A stretch of DNA of 64,000 nt from Zantedeschia hybrid cultivar (GCA_030544215.1 JARZZO010000003.1:506001-570000), one strand, 5' to 3'; counted from the first letter of the stretch, positions 24,186 to 36,633 are shown. The notes: generated by a model not told the origin, from the sequence alone. Numbers and translations: made by a program.

Positions 24186-26507
24186 GTGAGTTGATGAAAT
24201 TTTCTTGTTCGAAAGGCTGCAGGGCAGCAAGCTTTATGGTGTATTTCTGAGAAGCTGATGCAGAAGTGCCAGCAGGCTCGAAACCACAAAGTGCAGGTGA
24301 ATCAACATGTCCATATCCAATAAAAACTCCACAATTCCGGCAGAGAAGCTTAGTTTTTGAACGGTGGCGTCCCCAGGAGAAAGGGAAGCAATTTACTTCA
24401 TCCACCTGAGTGAATCTACTGAGATCTACAGAAAGGAAGGATATAGCACCCTTCTTGATGGATTTGCGGTACTCAGATCCTACGCCAGATGTGATTCCGT
24501 TAGAAGACATCAAGTTTAAAGGGTATCCACAAGACCCACAGCTGCATGCAGACAAACTCAAACTTCAGCAGCCACATGCCACATCAATGTAAGCAAAATA
24601 TAGCATTTACATCTACAGTCTAAAACACAACTAGTAAAATAACATGTGCTTATCAATAGATAATAAAAAATGAAAAATTAAACATCAAAGGATCTGTGAG
24701 CAAAACAGCAAATGTTAAGCAACAAGCATCAATATAGTGACTTCAATCAATCTATCAAGATGGCGCTTAGATGCAAAAAATCACTTTAAAACTCCAAAAA
24801 CCATTGGAAGTGCCATATGATATAGACTGACCCTAGATTTATGCACTTTCGCAACATGATTTGTAACTTCAAAGATCAAACAGATGCTCAAGTTTGAACA
24901 CTGCATCTTCATATTATGATTTGCTTTGAATCAATACATTGCAGATAGGGGTGACAAATATGCAGAAACATGAACAACGTTAATCAAGCATGATGGGAGG
25001 AAATTCAATGTCAGAATTGAGAATACTGAAAATACTAGGTTGAGAGAAAAGAATGGAATTTCATTGATTATAAAAGTATATAATTGGATAGTACCAGGGG
25101 TTCGTTGACAAGCTCAGCTCGCCTTATTGAACATCAAGCTCAACACAACTTGGAGAAGCTAGCATTTTGCATTCTCAGGAATGCAAGGAAAGTTACAGCT
25201 ATCTGATCAACCTGAGATACCTAGCATGCATGTACAGTACATCACACACAAGCACTGGACCATCAGATCTTAAGCCACCGATAAGAACTAAATACGTGAT
25301 GCCTTTTTCCCGTGCCCCTTTGGCACCCAAAATACATGGAGGCAGTTGGGTGCGAGTGAATAGAGGAAAAATCAGAAGAAAAAAAAAAGAAGAAAGAAAG
25401 AAACCTTCCAATCTTTGCTACGGTCTGCACAGGAAGAAACTGTTCCACCACACGGGGAGAGAAGGATTTAGCCTTTCTTTATAACCTATAGATCTTGATC
25501 TAAAGGTCTACTTTTTTCATACGATATACCAACTGCCCCCATTGCATTGTAGCATGCCTCCAAAGACAATTTTCTCCTCCATTTTAAAGTCATTCAGATT
25601 TACACGCTCAACTGTGATATCAGGTCAAATAGTAAACAGAGCCAATGAGCGAATGACTATTAGTTGATTATGTGTTCTAACATTTAGGGGAGGGGAAGGC
25701 AGACTTTATCAAAAGGCAGTGAGTTCAATTTCATATTCTTCAACATGGCCAACACTCCTACTTGCTAATTAAGTCAACTGAAATATGGCCGCCAGACAAA
25801 AGCCAACCTAGAACTAGCTAAACCGACAGATGGTTTAGTGAAACAAAAAGATGTGATCACATATCAAGCAAGTTTGCTCTCGACGTCCTACAAAAGCCCA
25901 TAGCCATTTTCCGAACCCCAACCAACACCGAATCTGCAATAGTTACAAAGTGGAGACAATACTAAGTGGTGAAGAAACTATTGCAAGGAAACAACTTTCA
26001 CAGCCACTTCCACTTTCCATACGGTTATCTACCCAACACGAGCACCATGCGCCGTAATAAAATAAAATATGTGCCATCACAAAGGGACCCATCCCCATGT
26101 CTACAACTCTCATCAAGTAATGCAAGCTTCCCCATCTTAGCATTCTGACACCTTCCCAGAAAACTTACAACACAAGAGAACGGAAACGAATTCTTTTTTT
26201 AAAAAAGGAGGGTAAACTGGGACGATCAAAACTCGAAAAGAGCACACACATGCGCGAGCTTGCAGACAACATGAAACATACCACATCATGCCGAATTCCA
26301 AATCCGATCAACGAACAGAAAAGGCACAAAAGAAGGAAACCAAAAAGGCAGCAAACAACTGGGGACGAGAAATCTCACATTCCAACAAAAAAACGGGGAA
26401 TACCCTAGAAATCCTGGGAGGGAGGAAAGAAAAAAAACGGAGAAATTGGCAGGTAATGAGGCACGGAATCGAAAGGATCACCTGTAGACGAAGTCCGCCT
26501 GGGACAT
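24169..26507 (-). CDS. At4g08330-like CxxC/CxxC protein
   Basis: Seen: two exons, 26507-26482 (MSQADFVY plus two bases) and 24541-24169, joined by a 1.94 kb GT-AG intron with matching phase; 132 residues. Two cysteine pairs, C10-x2-C13 (CGSCGYPLN) and C76-x2-C79 (LLCRNCG), probably bind one zinc ion. Motifs SIKKGAISFLSVD, RFTQVDEV and KYTIKLAALQP match the small plant family named after At4g08330, predicted chloroplastic, of unknown function. Odd points: the region between the cysteine pairs is a few residues shorter than in relatives, and the last codons and stop lie inside the 5' end of the F-box pseudogene, giving a C-terminal tail that does not look like the family's. It may be a working gene with a replaced tail or one beginning to decay. 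Confidence 0.85.
24542..26481 (-). other. Intron of At4g08330-like gene
   Basis: AT-rich, 1.94 kb. Nothing coding was recognised; a poly-A/GAA-rich tract lies at 25374-25402. Confidence 0.6.
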
Positions 26508-26840
26508 CTTCGGCGATCAAGATCGGATTTTGACGAGTGCCCTCATCGGATTCGGGGGGTCAAACCCATCCGGGGCTGCACATTGGGGAGGAGGAGGAGC
26601 TTGTGAGCGGGAGCGATGGAGAAAAGTAGAACAAGGACGCTGGGTGGACTTTATATATATAGAGAGAGAGACAGAGAGAGAGAGAGAAAGTGGTGAAAAG
26701 GGGTATCGCCTCTTTCGTGCCTGCTTTCAACATTCCACGGGCGCCGCAGTCGCCTCCCTGGGCGGGAGAGATGTGAGCCGTCCGATAAATATACGTGGCT
26801 TTTTTGTGACGGCTCACACATGATTTGACGGTTGAGATCA
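26508..26840 (-). promoter_or_regulatory. 5' region of At4g08330-like gene with GA/TA repeat
   Basis: Upstream of the ATG at 26507. A TATATATATAGAGAGAGAGA-type run at 26651-26690 is a plausible core promoter or 5' leader simple repeat. Confidence 0.4.
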
Positions 26841-29800
26841 TGCAGAATGAAATCCAACAACTATGCTCGGATAAGTATAATAAATATTACTCAAAATATG
26901 ATAGAAATATGTCACTTGTCAAGAAAATGCGTCACACTGTTAGAATAATTTCACATCAAAGAATACAAAGTAAACAATGATTAAATAGATGGTGTTTGTT
27001 CCATTTAATATTTTAAGATTTTGATTTGTATGATCCAATAACTTTAACGTGATGTTAAAGTCTATGATTTTAAATTGGACCGCATATCTCGTCTTTGTAG
27101 TCTACATAACAAAGCCTAAAACAAATGAGGGAAGTTAGAATAATTTCACATCAAAAAAGAAAAAAATTAAAAAAATACTTAAATACATAATGTCTACTCC
27201 ACTGAATATCTTTTTGGCTTTGAGTTAGTTTAGTCAATAACTTCACCACACAAACTAAAGATGTCACAAAGGAATAACCCTGTGCGGGTTGATATTGTTT
27301 GTCAAAGTTGACAAAGGGTCCATTTTGTTGGGGGTAAGCTATGATAAAAGGAAAGAATATTCAAGGAACAAAAATTTGCAGGAAAAGTATATACTTTTGA
27401 AAAATATTTTATTTACTAATTTTCTTACAATTTTTCTCACCCTGCACCATCAACGGCAACTTCAGAGCCTCCTTGCCTGTGGAGCCTGTGTCGTGCACTC
27501 CACTCGGAAAGTGACTTCTACTATTTCTCAACCGGATGCCAAGATTCGTTTTCCTAAAATCTAATCAATGCACTGAGGCCTTCAGGAAAACCTGTGCATG
27601 CAGGATGTTTTACACTATACCTAAAATGTAATTAGACGGAAATAATTTTCTAAGAAATTACATTTAGAAGAAAAATAAATATAAAATTTGTCATTTGATG
27701 CTCATAAAAATATTTTCAACTCTTTTAAAAGAATCCCATATATGTCAAAATCAAAAAAAGAAGTCAATGAATTAACGTTTTCGTTGATTTGAATTTTACC
27801 GATTACTAAATAAATGATTGTGATATATTTTTCGAAAAAAAAAAATTCCTATGACCCATTTTACCTGAAAATGAAACGGACCCTTAGTCACTTTATTAAT
27901 TTATTAAAAAGGTCATTGACCTGTATCCCTTAGGACTAGACCTCTTGAGTGTACATCTAGACCACCACTGGGAGTCTGAGAGGTCATGATGGATGGCATG
28001 ACTCTTTTATTGGGAAAAAAAAATGTTCCCCAAGTCAAACCGGCCTTATATGAAAAAGATTTGGAGTATTGGATGATCCGGACTCCAAAAGAGAAAGAAG
28101 AACCTGTTCTCTAAACAATAATAAATTATTATTTTTCATGAATAATAGTAAAATATCTACTTTGTAATTGGCCTCACCGTCAAGATGATCCTTTCATGTT
28201 AACATCCTTTTGGCAACCAACTAGTTCAAACCGTAGCTACTACAATTTTGGCCCCGAAAGAGATGGATCATTCCATGCCACCAAGCAAACCATCCCCAGA
28301 CCTTGTGCTAAAAACAAACAGGGAAATTTGTATTTCTTAGCACTTACAAATTCTCGCGATCTGATGATCGAAACAAACTGTAAAGACTTTTCCCCCTTTT
28401 CCTTCCTCCATTTCGGAGCTTTCAACTCAAGATAGAAATTACTCCTAAAAAATCATCTCTCACAAAAGTACGTTACTTCACCTCTTTCCACAAACGAGAT
28501 AACAAAACTGTCGAAAATTCATATTTCCATCTCCTTATTTAATTAGGCGACCGTAATTTGCCTCGAGCTTGAATTACTTATCCCTACTAGAACAGAAGCT
28601 GACTTCTATACGTTCTATTTCTCACTTCAATCTTTTGCTAAAACCTACTAGAATAAAATTAGTTTATTCTTCTTATTTTAAATAGAAGAAGATTATAGTT
28701 ATCAAACCAAGAAATCACTTATTTTGATATATCCAAGCATAATTCATATGAATTAACCTATCAGGTTATCAAGTGGGTCAGGAATGAAAATAAAAATGCG
28801 GTGGACAAAGGAAATATATCTTAGGCATGTTTTGACATGTACTTCAAAAAAAAGATTGAAATAAGAACTCCAAAAAGTAAGGTAGATAGTTTCTAGTAAC
28901 GCAGGCATATGGCGAGAGAGGGAAGACCCGTTCAGTGGAGTCCATATATGAAACCATTACATTCGGCATAAGGTAACAAGTAAGCGACGTTTTTTTCCCT
29001 TTTTAAATACCAAATTCACCTCGGCGCCCACAAATTTAACTTCCACTTCAACTTCCACCTCAACCGCAACCGTGTATATATCAAGTGGTGGAGTGCCAAG
29101 AAAAACTCAAATTAATAAGGAGAGCATGCAGGCCTGTGAGATCTCAGATCAACCCCGTATCTCAAGGAGAATCAAATTTGATGGTTGACAAGACAGAAAG
29201 TTTCAAGTTCAGCCATGCAACCTTTTGATCCGTTGAACTGATGTAAGAGGAGTAAGCAAAGTAGAAAAGAGTGGCCCTCAGCTACTAACATTCCTCTAAC
29301 TTCGAATGTTAACAAAAAATACGACACCTCTCAGATTCGATACATCATAACTTTTCTAAAACATAAAATTGTCCTAAGAAAACTTGAGACGGACGGGCAT
29401 AAAAAAATCTCCTAATCTGTTTTCAGTATGCTCCTAAACCGGTCTCCTTGTGAGCGAGTAAGCAGCCATCTGAAACCCCCAAAAGAACCTCTTTAAGCCC
29501 TCAAACCTCCAGTTAAAAGCTGCTTGGATCAAAGGATTGTGATTAAAGAACCCTCCAAGGGGGAAGTTTTGGCCAAATACTAGGGCGTTTCAGACTCCAG
29601 AAAGCAGTAACCACAGTGGCCTGCATTAGATGACAGCGTTAGACACGTAACCACCACCACCACCAACCCCCCCCCAAAAAAAAAAAAGTAAAAGAGGGAA
29701 CAAGTCACCAAATAGCTAACCATCTGAGTGACACAGTAACCACAGTGGGCACCCAAGAAAAGGATACACGAGTTATACAGTGTTTCTAGCATGAAGGAAG

Positions 29801-29888
29801 ACATAATCGATTCATCATAAATCTTGAATTTCAGTACTGCGCTCATTGTCAGACCACGGAGATAAAGTGGCGTAGAAACCTCAAAATT
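26841..29888. other. Intergenic spacer
   Basis: AT-rich, with no gene recognised. The phrase AGAATAATTTCACATCAAA occurs at about 26943 and again at 27138, hinting at a diverged local duplication. A short C/A homopolymer stretch lies at 29666-29686. The 3'UTR of the WD40 gene is expected near 29600-29888. Confidence 0.55.
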
Positions 29889-30932
29889 TTACATCTCCCC
29901 CAAGTAGATTTGTTTATCACTGCTGCAAGATCCAATGATGGGCTCACTAGGATGGAAGGCAGTCTCATTGACAGAACCATTGTGTCCTGGCAGTTTATAG
30001 AGAATCCGGCGTGTTGTCGTGTCCCATATGTACACCATCCTATCTGAACTTCCAGCAGTTACCTTGCTTCCATCAGGGGACCAGTTGCACCTAAGCAAGT
30101 TCTTCTCAAAGTTGTGCTGGTGCCCAGCAAATATTTTCACGCAACGGTTCTCAGGGGCATATGGCCGCATGTCCCATATCCGAAGAGTGCAGTCCATGGC
30201 ATTGGTCAAAAGATATGAGCCATCTGGACTTAACTGCATGCCTGTTATCATGTCACTGTGGCCTTGAAGTTTGTCAACAACCTCAACTCTGCGCAGATCC
30301 CAAACCTTGATCAGATCATCCACCCCACCTGTGTAAATCTTATCTGATGCATCTGAGAAACCGACAGCTGTAATCTGATGTTCAGTACCAAAGTTTTGGA
30401 TGGAGCCTCGCTGCCTGAGGTCCCAAAGTTTAGCTGTTCCGTCATCAGATCCACTAGCAACCAGTGGTGGACCCCTCCGTGAAGTGCAGCAAGCATTTAC
30501 CACAAAGATGTGATCTGTCATTTTCTTAACTTGTTTCCCTGTTTCAACATCCCATGCCCTCAGCGTCTTATCAGCGCTCGCTGATATAACCTGGGCCCCA
30601 TCTGTGGTCCACTGAAGGTCCAGTATTGCATTCTTGTGGCCTCTTAGAACCATGAAGTTTTTGCACTCACCACTGCTGTTCCAAAGAAATATGTCTCTGT
30701 CATGAGAGCCGGAAGCAATCACCGACCCTGTGGGATTGAACTTCATTGCGTATATAGCACTCTGATGACCCGTAAGCAGCATAATTGGAGATTCCAAGCT
30801 GGATGTCCGCTGCTTCAGTCCGGGGGCTCGAGGACCAGCGTATGGAACTGTTGACCATTCCATCCCTAATTTTGGACCTGCAACAGCCAATGCATTTCCA
30901 GTGTCTCTCGACATGGCAAGCATATTTGACAT
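29889..30932 (-). CDS. SNRNP40: U5 snRNP 40 kDa WD40-repeat protein
   Basis: Seen: one uninterrupted 347-codon frame with seven WD40 repeats starting at about residues 55, 98, 140, 183, 224, 269 and 316 (GHQSAIYAMKFNP, GHKNAILDLQW, SGSDDGTAKLWDLR, GHSDMITGMQLSPDG, GHNGSVNETAFHP). Length and repeat order match the eukaryotic U5 snRNP-specific 40 kDa protein (At2g43770 in Arabidopsis). Known: it is a beta-propeller component of the U5 snRNP and tri-snRNP, associated with PRP8 and SNU114, acting in nuclear pre-mRNA splicing. The coding region has no introns here. The first ATG of the frame was used; a second in-frame ATG lies three codons later. A CTCAG acceptor at 30980 suggests a 5'UTR intron. 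No breaks were seen, so it is likely functional. Confidence 0.95.
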   Translation of the reverse strand: MSNMLAMSRDTGNALAVAGPKLGMEWSTVPYAGPRAPGLKQRTSSLESPIMLLTGHQSAIYAMKFNPTGSVIASGSHDRDIFLWNSSGECKNFMVLRGHKNAILDLQWTTDGAQVISASADKTLRAWDVETGKQVKKMTDHIFVVNACCTSRRGPPLVASGSDDGTAKLWDLRQRGSIQNFGTEHQITAVGFSDASDKIYTGGVDDLIKVWDLRRVEVVDKLQGHSDMITGMQLSPDGSYLLTNAMDCTLRIWDMRPYAPENRCVKIFAGHQHNFEKNLLRCNWSPDGSKVTAGSSDRMVYIWDTTTRRILYKLPGHNGSVNETAFHPSEPIIGSCSSDKQIYLGEM

Positions 30933-31164
30933 CTTTTAAGATGGTCAAGAATAAGATACTCCTTTCACTGGGTAATATCCTGAGACAACAAATGTTAAAA
31001 ACATGAGACCCTGAACAAAGAGATGTATCAACTAGGTTATGACTTATAACTGTTTTGTAAGAGGAAATAGCGACGAAATGCCAGAAAGTGAAAAGGAAAC
31101 ATGCGTGGATAGAGATTCATTTAGACCCATCATGTACATAACATTCATACTGAAATGATCTTAA

Positions 31165-31636
31165 GTTTGCCATACCATACAATAATTTCGTAATCTTCAT
31201 ACTGAAAATGATGTCAAGTTACAAGGATGAAGTGTATCGATCAGCAGAGCACCCCTATGCAGGTGTCTCGTAATGGTCTTGTGTTTAACAACAGCATAAT
31301 GGAAAAGATGGTACTTGTTTAAGATGCCATATCATACAATAATTTCATAATCTTCATACTGAAAATAATGTCAAGTTACAAGGATGAAGTGTATCGACCA
31401 GCAGAGCACCCCTATGCAGGTGACTCGTAATGGTCTTGTGTTTAACAACAGAATAATGGAAAAGATGGTACTTGTTTAAGATGCCATATCATACAATAAT
31501 TTCATAACCTTCATACTGAAAATGATGTCAAGTTACAAGGATGAAGCGTATCGATCAGCAGAGCATCCCTATGCAGGTGTCTCATAATGGTCGTGTTTAA
31601 CAACAGCATAACGGAAAAGATGGCACTTGTCTTTTG
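31165..31636. repeat. 157-bp tandem repeat, about three copies
   Basis: CATACAATAATTTC starts at 31176, 31333 and 31490, exactly 157 bp apart. Copies include TCAAGTTACAAGGATGAAG and CATCCCTATGCAGGTG-like segments and differ at only a few positions. Confidence 0.93.
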
Positions 31637-31853
31637 TTCCCCTTACTTTTACATCCACTAGAAATTTTGAGTATTCTTTTTCAGAACCTTGATGTGGCTA
31701 TTCGATTGGAAAGAACATGCTCCCACTTCAAAAAATTTAGGATACTTAAATGAGGGGAACCTCTCTCACACCATGCCAGGAGACAGCCAGGCTACACCGC
31801 TTCCCGAGGAGGTCATGCGAATGGAGCTCCACTGTATGAACGCAATCCCCCAA

Positions 31854-31872
31854 CCCCCCCCCCCCCCCCCCC
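31854..31872. repeat. Poly-C tract of 19
   Basis: Nineteen consecutive C, followed by a short GA run. Its length is prone to sequencing error. Confidence 0.85.
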
Positions 31873-32089
31873 GAGAGAGAGAGAAAGCACCACCAGACTA
31901 GGGTAGGATGAAGTCCTTGGGCATTTGAGATATTGCAAAGCTGTGCAAACCTCCTGCTGTCTGCAGCATTGGGTATCCTGGGTAGCAAAAGAACTAAAAC
32001 TTCTAATGCAATCAAGAAGAAAATGCATCATCATCCTTCTGCATTAAGTTGCACGGAATGGTCATGGGAGCGATAACAGGAACGAGATG

Positions 32090-32545
32090 GGAGGAACTTT
32101 TAGTTTACCATTCAAAATTGCCCTTGAACCCAAGCTTCTACTGACCCACAAGTCTCCGTGGAGTAAAAACACCCTATATCAAAGAATAACTAAGATGGTC
32201 CCCATGCAATAAATATTTAGCTGGCAAGTAATGGCAAGAATGAAAATATAACAAGGAAATAAACATAAATAAATTCCATGCACTTTAAACACTCAGCCAT
32301 GACCCATCAGTATCTTTATTGCAATCAAGAGCAGAACATCAAGAGGAAAGTACATCATCTTCATTTTGCATCCCTCTTTAACCAAAAATCTACTGTTATT
32401 TCATTCTCCTCGGGGAAAAATGCCCTAGGCAATAGTGTAACTGGATGTTTCTATGCAATGAACATCTTGGAGGGCAAGTGATGATGAGACAAAAATATAG
32501 CATGGAAATAAACATAGACAAATTCCATCTACTTCAGGAGGCTTA
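32090..32545. repeat. Diverged direct duplication, about 250 bp unit
   Basis: The segment ending GGAAATAAACATAAATAAATTCCATG (32255-32281) recurs with changes at 32505-32531, and the upstream parts (GGTCCCCATGCAATAAATATTTAG; GTTTCTATGCAATGAACATCTTGG) also align. Confidence 0.6.
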
Positions 32546-32977
32546 TAGATCAACAAGCCAAACCAGTTAGGAAACTACAAAAGAGAAAAAAGAGTTGTTT
32601 TATGACCAGTTTTTGACAGAAATGAAGCTATTGACATGTCTACTGTTTAAAAGACGTTCACTTTCTAGGTAGCTAGCACCCAAAAAAAGAAATAATAAAA
32701 CTTGAGAGTGATCCTTCAGAGATGTATGCATCAATGGCAAATAAACTTGTAATTTTCCTGACAGCGAACGTGCTTTATTACATTGAATTGCAAATGCTCT
32801 CTATTCAGAGTCCATCTGCTTATCTAACAATAAAACCTACATAGCTTGCTGCTTACCTGCTTGTAAGGGTAATATGATGAGAACAACTTTGCCAGGTAAC
32901 AACCAGTGATAAAAAACCAATCATGGTTCAACCCACTCTGATCCCTTTGACAGGATGAGCGTCATTATTAATTCAAA

Positions 32978-33410
32978 TTTTTGCAGATATATACTCTCTT
33001 TAGGAGATTATTTACTGAATTAGTCTTATTTTCACTACATCACAATACTTATAAATACCCCTGCCATCACCATCCATTAGCATTCTGTTAAAATATCTTA
33101 CCTAACCATGCTTAGCTTTTTTTCACCAAAGTTTAGAATATCCAAAATACCCCTATTCTCTGCTACCTCTCCTCCTCTTTCTATCTAGATCTCTATCTCT
33201 CTTTGGCACACCATTCCAGTCAAAAGATCACCTGTTTACAGGGGTATTTTCATCAAAGCATTAATGGTTGAGGAAAGAATGTTCGCTGCATATTGACAGA
33301 GAAGGGGTATTTTTGACATTATTTCAATTTAAAGAGGTTATTAAAAAAAATACGAAAAGAAGACCAACAAATTTGCAAATAAACTCCTAAAAAGGGTATA
33401 TTTGCAAAAA
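32978..33410. mobile_element. MITE-like element with long inverted ends
   Basis: The left end TTTTTGCAGATATATACTCT (32978 on) and the complement of the right end (TTTTTGCAAATATACCCTTT, ending 33410) match over about 40 bp, including TTTAGGAG(A/T)TTATTT. No coding capacity. No target duplication was established. Confidence 0.5.
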
Positions 33411-33813
33411 GTTTCCTATAATCTTATTATTTCACATGTTTGCAAAAGATCCTTCCTTTCCTTGCTTTAATGTTGATTAGAATCTACGACTACTCTAAGA
33501 CCTTCCCTTTCATAAACTCCAATGTTCTAATGTACCTCATTTTTATGTGCATCCACTCCCCATTTTACACCAATTTTACTCACAAAACATATGTTTAACC
33601 TGCACATCATGATGGTTGTGCAGCACAAGGATTGCAGAAATGCAACAGGACTTGGGATCGGCCTAGCTTGATCTGCTCAGGATGCAGGACAAGAATTGGC
33701 CAATTTAGAACCAATTCCAGCTGATGTGAGACGAACTATATTTTTTCAGAAAAACTAAGAGTGTGTTTGGTGCAGCTTCCCATTGGAAGCACTTTTAGAT
33801 TTTTTTTATTCCT

Positions 33814-34104
33814 AGGGCTCGTTTGGCAACAGGGATTCAAGTTAGATTTCAATTTGGGGGGGGGGGGGAGAGAGAGAGAAAAAATAGAGTATTAAATCCC
33901 CCTTTTTCCCCCAAAACCTAGGTGCTTTTGGGAGCCTTTGACGTAGAAAGAGATAGGAAGAAAAGGAGGGGAAGCATAGAGAGAGAAAGAGCTCACCAAG
34001 GGGAGCTTTTGGTAGCTTTTGGAAAATAGGTGGGTCCCACATCATCCCCCAAAGCCAACATATAAATTCCCCTTTTTCAATCCCTTGTCCCAAACGGGGC
34101 CCTA
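33814..34104. mobile_element. Nested small inverted-repeat element
   Basis: It begins CTAGGGCTCGTTTGGCAACA and ends with the near complement (complement reads CTAGGGCCCCGTTTGGGACA). The ends share about 20 of 26 bp. A G run (33856-33868) and GA run follow the left end. Confidence 0.6.
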
Positions 34105-34127
34105 GTTATTTCAAGAAAAAATGGTAC

Positions 34128-34322
34128 ATGTTTGTTTTGGATGACGAGGGAAACCCGGTTGCCTGGAAAACTCTGGGGAAGCTACCGTGCGGGGGGTGAG
34201 GCACGGCTTCCCAGTTCCACCATCGGGGGTGGCGAGGATCGAACCAACAAGATGTTGGAATGGCTACCAACCGAAGCCCGGGTTACCACACCGCTACCCC
34301 CATGTTGGAGGCCACTTTCATA
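34128..34322 (-). mobile_element. tRNA-derived SINE-like element
   Basis: On the minus strand it has an A-box-like TAGCGGTGTGG (34296-34286) and a perfect B box GGTTCGATCC (34245-34236) about 40 nt apart. The surrounding GC-rich sequence differs sharply from its AT-rich host element. No cloverleaf could be drawn for a true tRNA. Confidence 0.5.
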
Positions 34323-34680
34323 GTAATTTAGTTGTTTTTTAGCTTCCAACCAACAGCTCCAAATTGGAGCTTCCTAAATTGGAGAAAATTCGGAGTTTAG
34401 GGGAAATTTGACTTTTATACCTACCTAAAATTAGTTATAACCACTTCCATCCAGTATTTTTTTATGTTGTAAGAAGCTAGAAGTGATTTCCAACTAAAAG
34501 CTATGCCAACACACCCTAAAAGAGGGATCAGATTTTCCCCTTAAAATTGGATTGGCATTGAAAGATCCTGATCTGAACCTGCAGAATCAGATTCAAATCA
34601 GCCAATCCTGCAAAGCATGGCAACACATAAAAGATCACTTAAAAAACCTGTCACATGCCGTCAATAAAAAGAATATAATT

Positions 34681-34819
34681 CACAAAATATAGCTCCTCTC
34701 AAAAGCTCTTGAAGGACACTTGAAAACCTATAGCTCCTCTCTCCAAAAGCTCAAGAAGGACATTCGAAAACCTATAGCTCCTCTCTCCGAAAGCTCAAGA
34801 AGGACATTCGAAAACCTAT
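34681..34819. repeat. 41-44 bp tandem repeat, three copies
   Basis: TAGCTCCTCTC begins at 34690, 34731 and 34775; each copy continues AAAGCTC, AAGGACA and GAAAACCTA. Confidence 0.9.
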
Positions 34820-35121
34820 ACACTCCAAACAAAAGAAAATCCCAGGAAACATGTCCGACCCATGAGCATGTGAGCCGTGGCTACCCTTTTCCCTTTACAA
34901 AGGTGAAGGGACCTTACATGTGAATGTCCCACCCTCTCTGGAATGGAGGGGAGACTACACGGATGTCCCCAAGGATCAACGCCTCTTACAATGTCCATAA
35001 TCTGCTAATGCCACAGTTCTGGCATTATTGACTGCCTGTAAAAGGCGCTACTTTTCCTCTCCTCTCCTCAACATGCACTGTTGGTTGGAGGGGTGGGGTT
35101 TAAACAGTAGAAGAACTTTAC

Positions 35122-35950
35122 CTAGGGATCTGCTTGTCTCCATCAAGCTCGCCGGAGGATCCTACAAAGCTAGGGTGACTCGCAAATGATGACGGATCAC
35201 CAGAGTAATCTCCTACGGAGCAAGTGTGATGTGGGACAACAGTCCAGTGATAATTCATCGAACACTTTGTGTGCACATGTGTCCGAGCCCGAACGCAAAA
35301 GACGGACAGAACCTCAAAACCAAAGGAACAATTTAACAAATACCTTGTACGCACGGATATGGAACCCAGGCTGCTGCGTTTGATTGCTGTAGAAGTGGGC
35401 TTGGAACAGGGCTTAGTGACCAACTGATAGGGATCTTTTCCAGAACTAGATCAGACGCAGAGATGCCTGGGGGCTGGAAGAAACAACGCTATCTTCTCGA
35501 AGACCGATCCCTTGCAGGTGGGAGGATCGGACCTGGGTAGTCTTGGCGGCAGAGTCGGCTGGGAGGAATAGATCAGCTGACGGGAGCAATCATCGGAATC
35601 CCTGGTAGCTGCCGTTCCCTTCCGATACTGGCCGAGAGATGTAGATCCGCCGGGGCGGAGAACCTGCCACGCTATCACGGTGCCCTTCGTGCAGGCCGAC
35701 GAGCAGCAGAAGGAGGACGGAGTGGTGCGGCTTCGTCGTGAGCCAATCCCCGCAGGGAAGGGAGGATGCCCCCGGGTGTTAAGGAGGATGATGGCGGAGA
35801 CGTGCCGACGCTGGGATCCCACAAGCCAGATGATGAAGAAAGAGAGGTGGGGAAGGAGAGATGGAGAATAAGAAATTGGTCGCGGCGCAGGAACGGGCCT
35901 CACGCCCTCCCCCCCTCTCTCAGGAGGCTAGGGTTTCACTCCAAAGAAAA
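35122..35950 (-). promoter_or_regulatory. Probable first noncoding exon and promoter of WD40 gene
   Basis: A GC-rich, CpG-containing block ending in a donor-like sequence at 35122/35121. A telo-box-type AAACCCTAG occurs on the minus strand at about 35937-35929, common near transcription starts of plant housekeeping genes. Open frames on both strands here look like compositional artefacts. Association with the WD40 gene is inferred. Confidence 0.35.
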
Positions 35951-36633
35951 TGTTTTCCCCTTCCCCCTCAATACGTACACAGGGACAATTTTTAAAGGGA
36001 GAAAAGTACAGCTTTGCAACTATACCCCGTAAAGACCTAATAAAAAGGAATGACCCAAATGATTGATGGGTAATAATCGCAGGATATGCAAATAACTTCC
36101 TAAAATAAGAAAAATACATAAGAAATAAGATATTTTATTTTATTCAGTCAACTGGTCTTCTTTTTTTCTTTTTGAAACGGTACAAATATCTACATGTGAC
36201 TAAGAGTAAAGCTTGAGAGATATTCCATAGTTGGTGATACTTTCGAATTGGTCGATAATTTCACCTAATTATACGAGAAATCTAAATACACCTTATCATT
36301 CGAGGAAGTAATCTTTAAGGACCGAGAATAAATATCTCAAGAGAATGTTTAAGTTTCAACTAGAAATAAAACATGAGACCTTCCAATTAAAAGGTAAAAA
36401 CTAACTGTACCAAGCAACTTGTTCCATTCAATTAGTCTTCAAAGTGACCGTCGACTCGGTGTCGACCGAAGAATCCCATCTAGGTGCTTACTCATCGTCG
36501 TCGAGCTTGCAGTCAAAGGCTGGGAGCCTACTAGAGGGAGAAGGCAATAAGGCTTCAGGTGGACAAGAATGGGCAACATTTGATCTAACCCGACCAAACG
36601 AGCTTAGAGGAGGCAAGTGCTTAAGCAGTCCAG
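35951..36633. other. Intergenic spacer
   Basis: No gene recognised. A short open frame at 36444-36641 has no recognisable domain. Confidence 0.5.

Larger units (their letters stand above)
33757..34521. mobile_element. DNA transposon remnant with nested insertions
   Basis: The left end CTAAGAGTGTGTTTGGTGCAG and the complement of the right end (TTTAGGGTGTGTTGGCATAG) look like diverged terminal inverted repeats. A smaller inverted-repeat element and a SINE-like sequence lie inside. No transposase was found. Confidence 0.45.
30980..35121 (-). other. Probable long 5'UTR intron of the WD40 gene
   Basis: An acceptor (TTGTTGTCTCAG, ending at 30980) lies 47 nt upstream of the WD40 ATG, and a donor-like CCCTAG/GTAAAG is at 35122/35121. 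If paired, a 4.1 kb leader intron results. It contains tandem repeats and small transposons listed separately. RNA reads would be needed to confirm it. Confidence 0.4.

Noticed and set aside
29889..30932. SNRNP40 considered as a retrocopy because it lacks coding introns
   Set aside because: The frame is fully intact and an acceptor in the 5'UTR suggests a normal intron-bearing gene; no poly-A tail or flanking duplication seen.
34236..34296. tRNA gene suggested by perfect B box
   Set aside because: No acceptor stem or anticodon arm could be formed; SINE-like explanation fits better.
35451..35903. 150-codon minus-strand frame and opposing plus-strand frames
   Set aside because: GC-rich probable leader/promoter region; no conserved motif in any frame.
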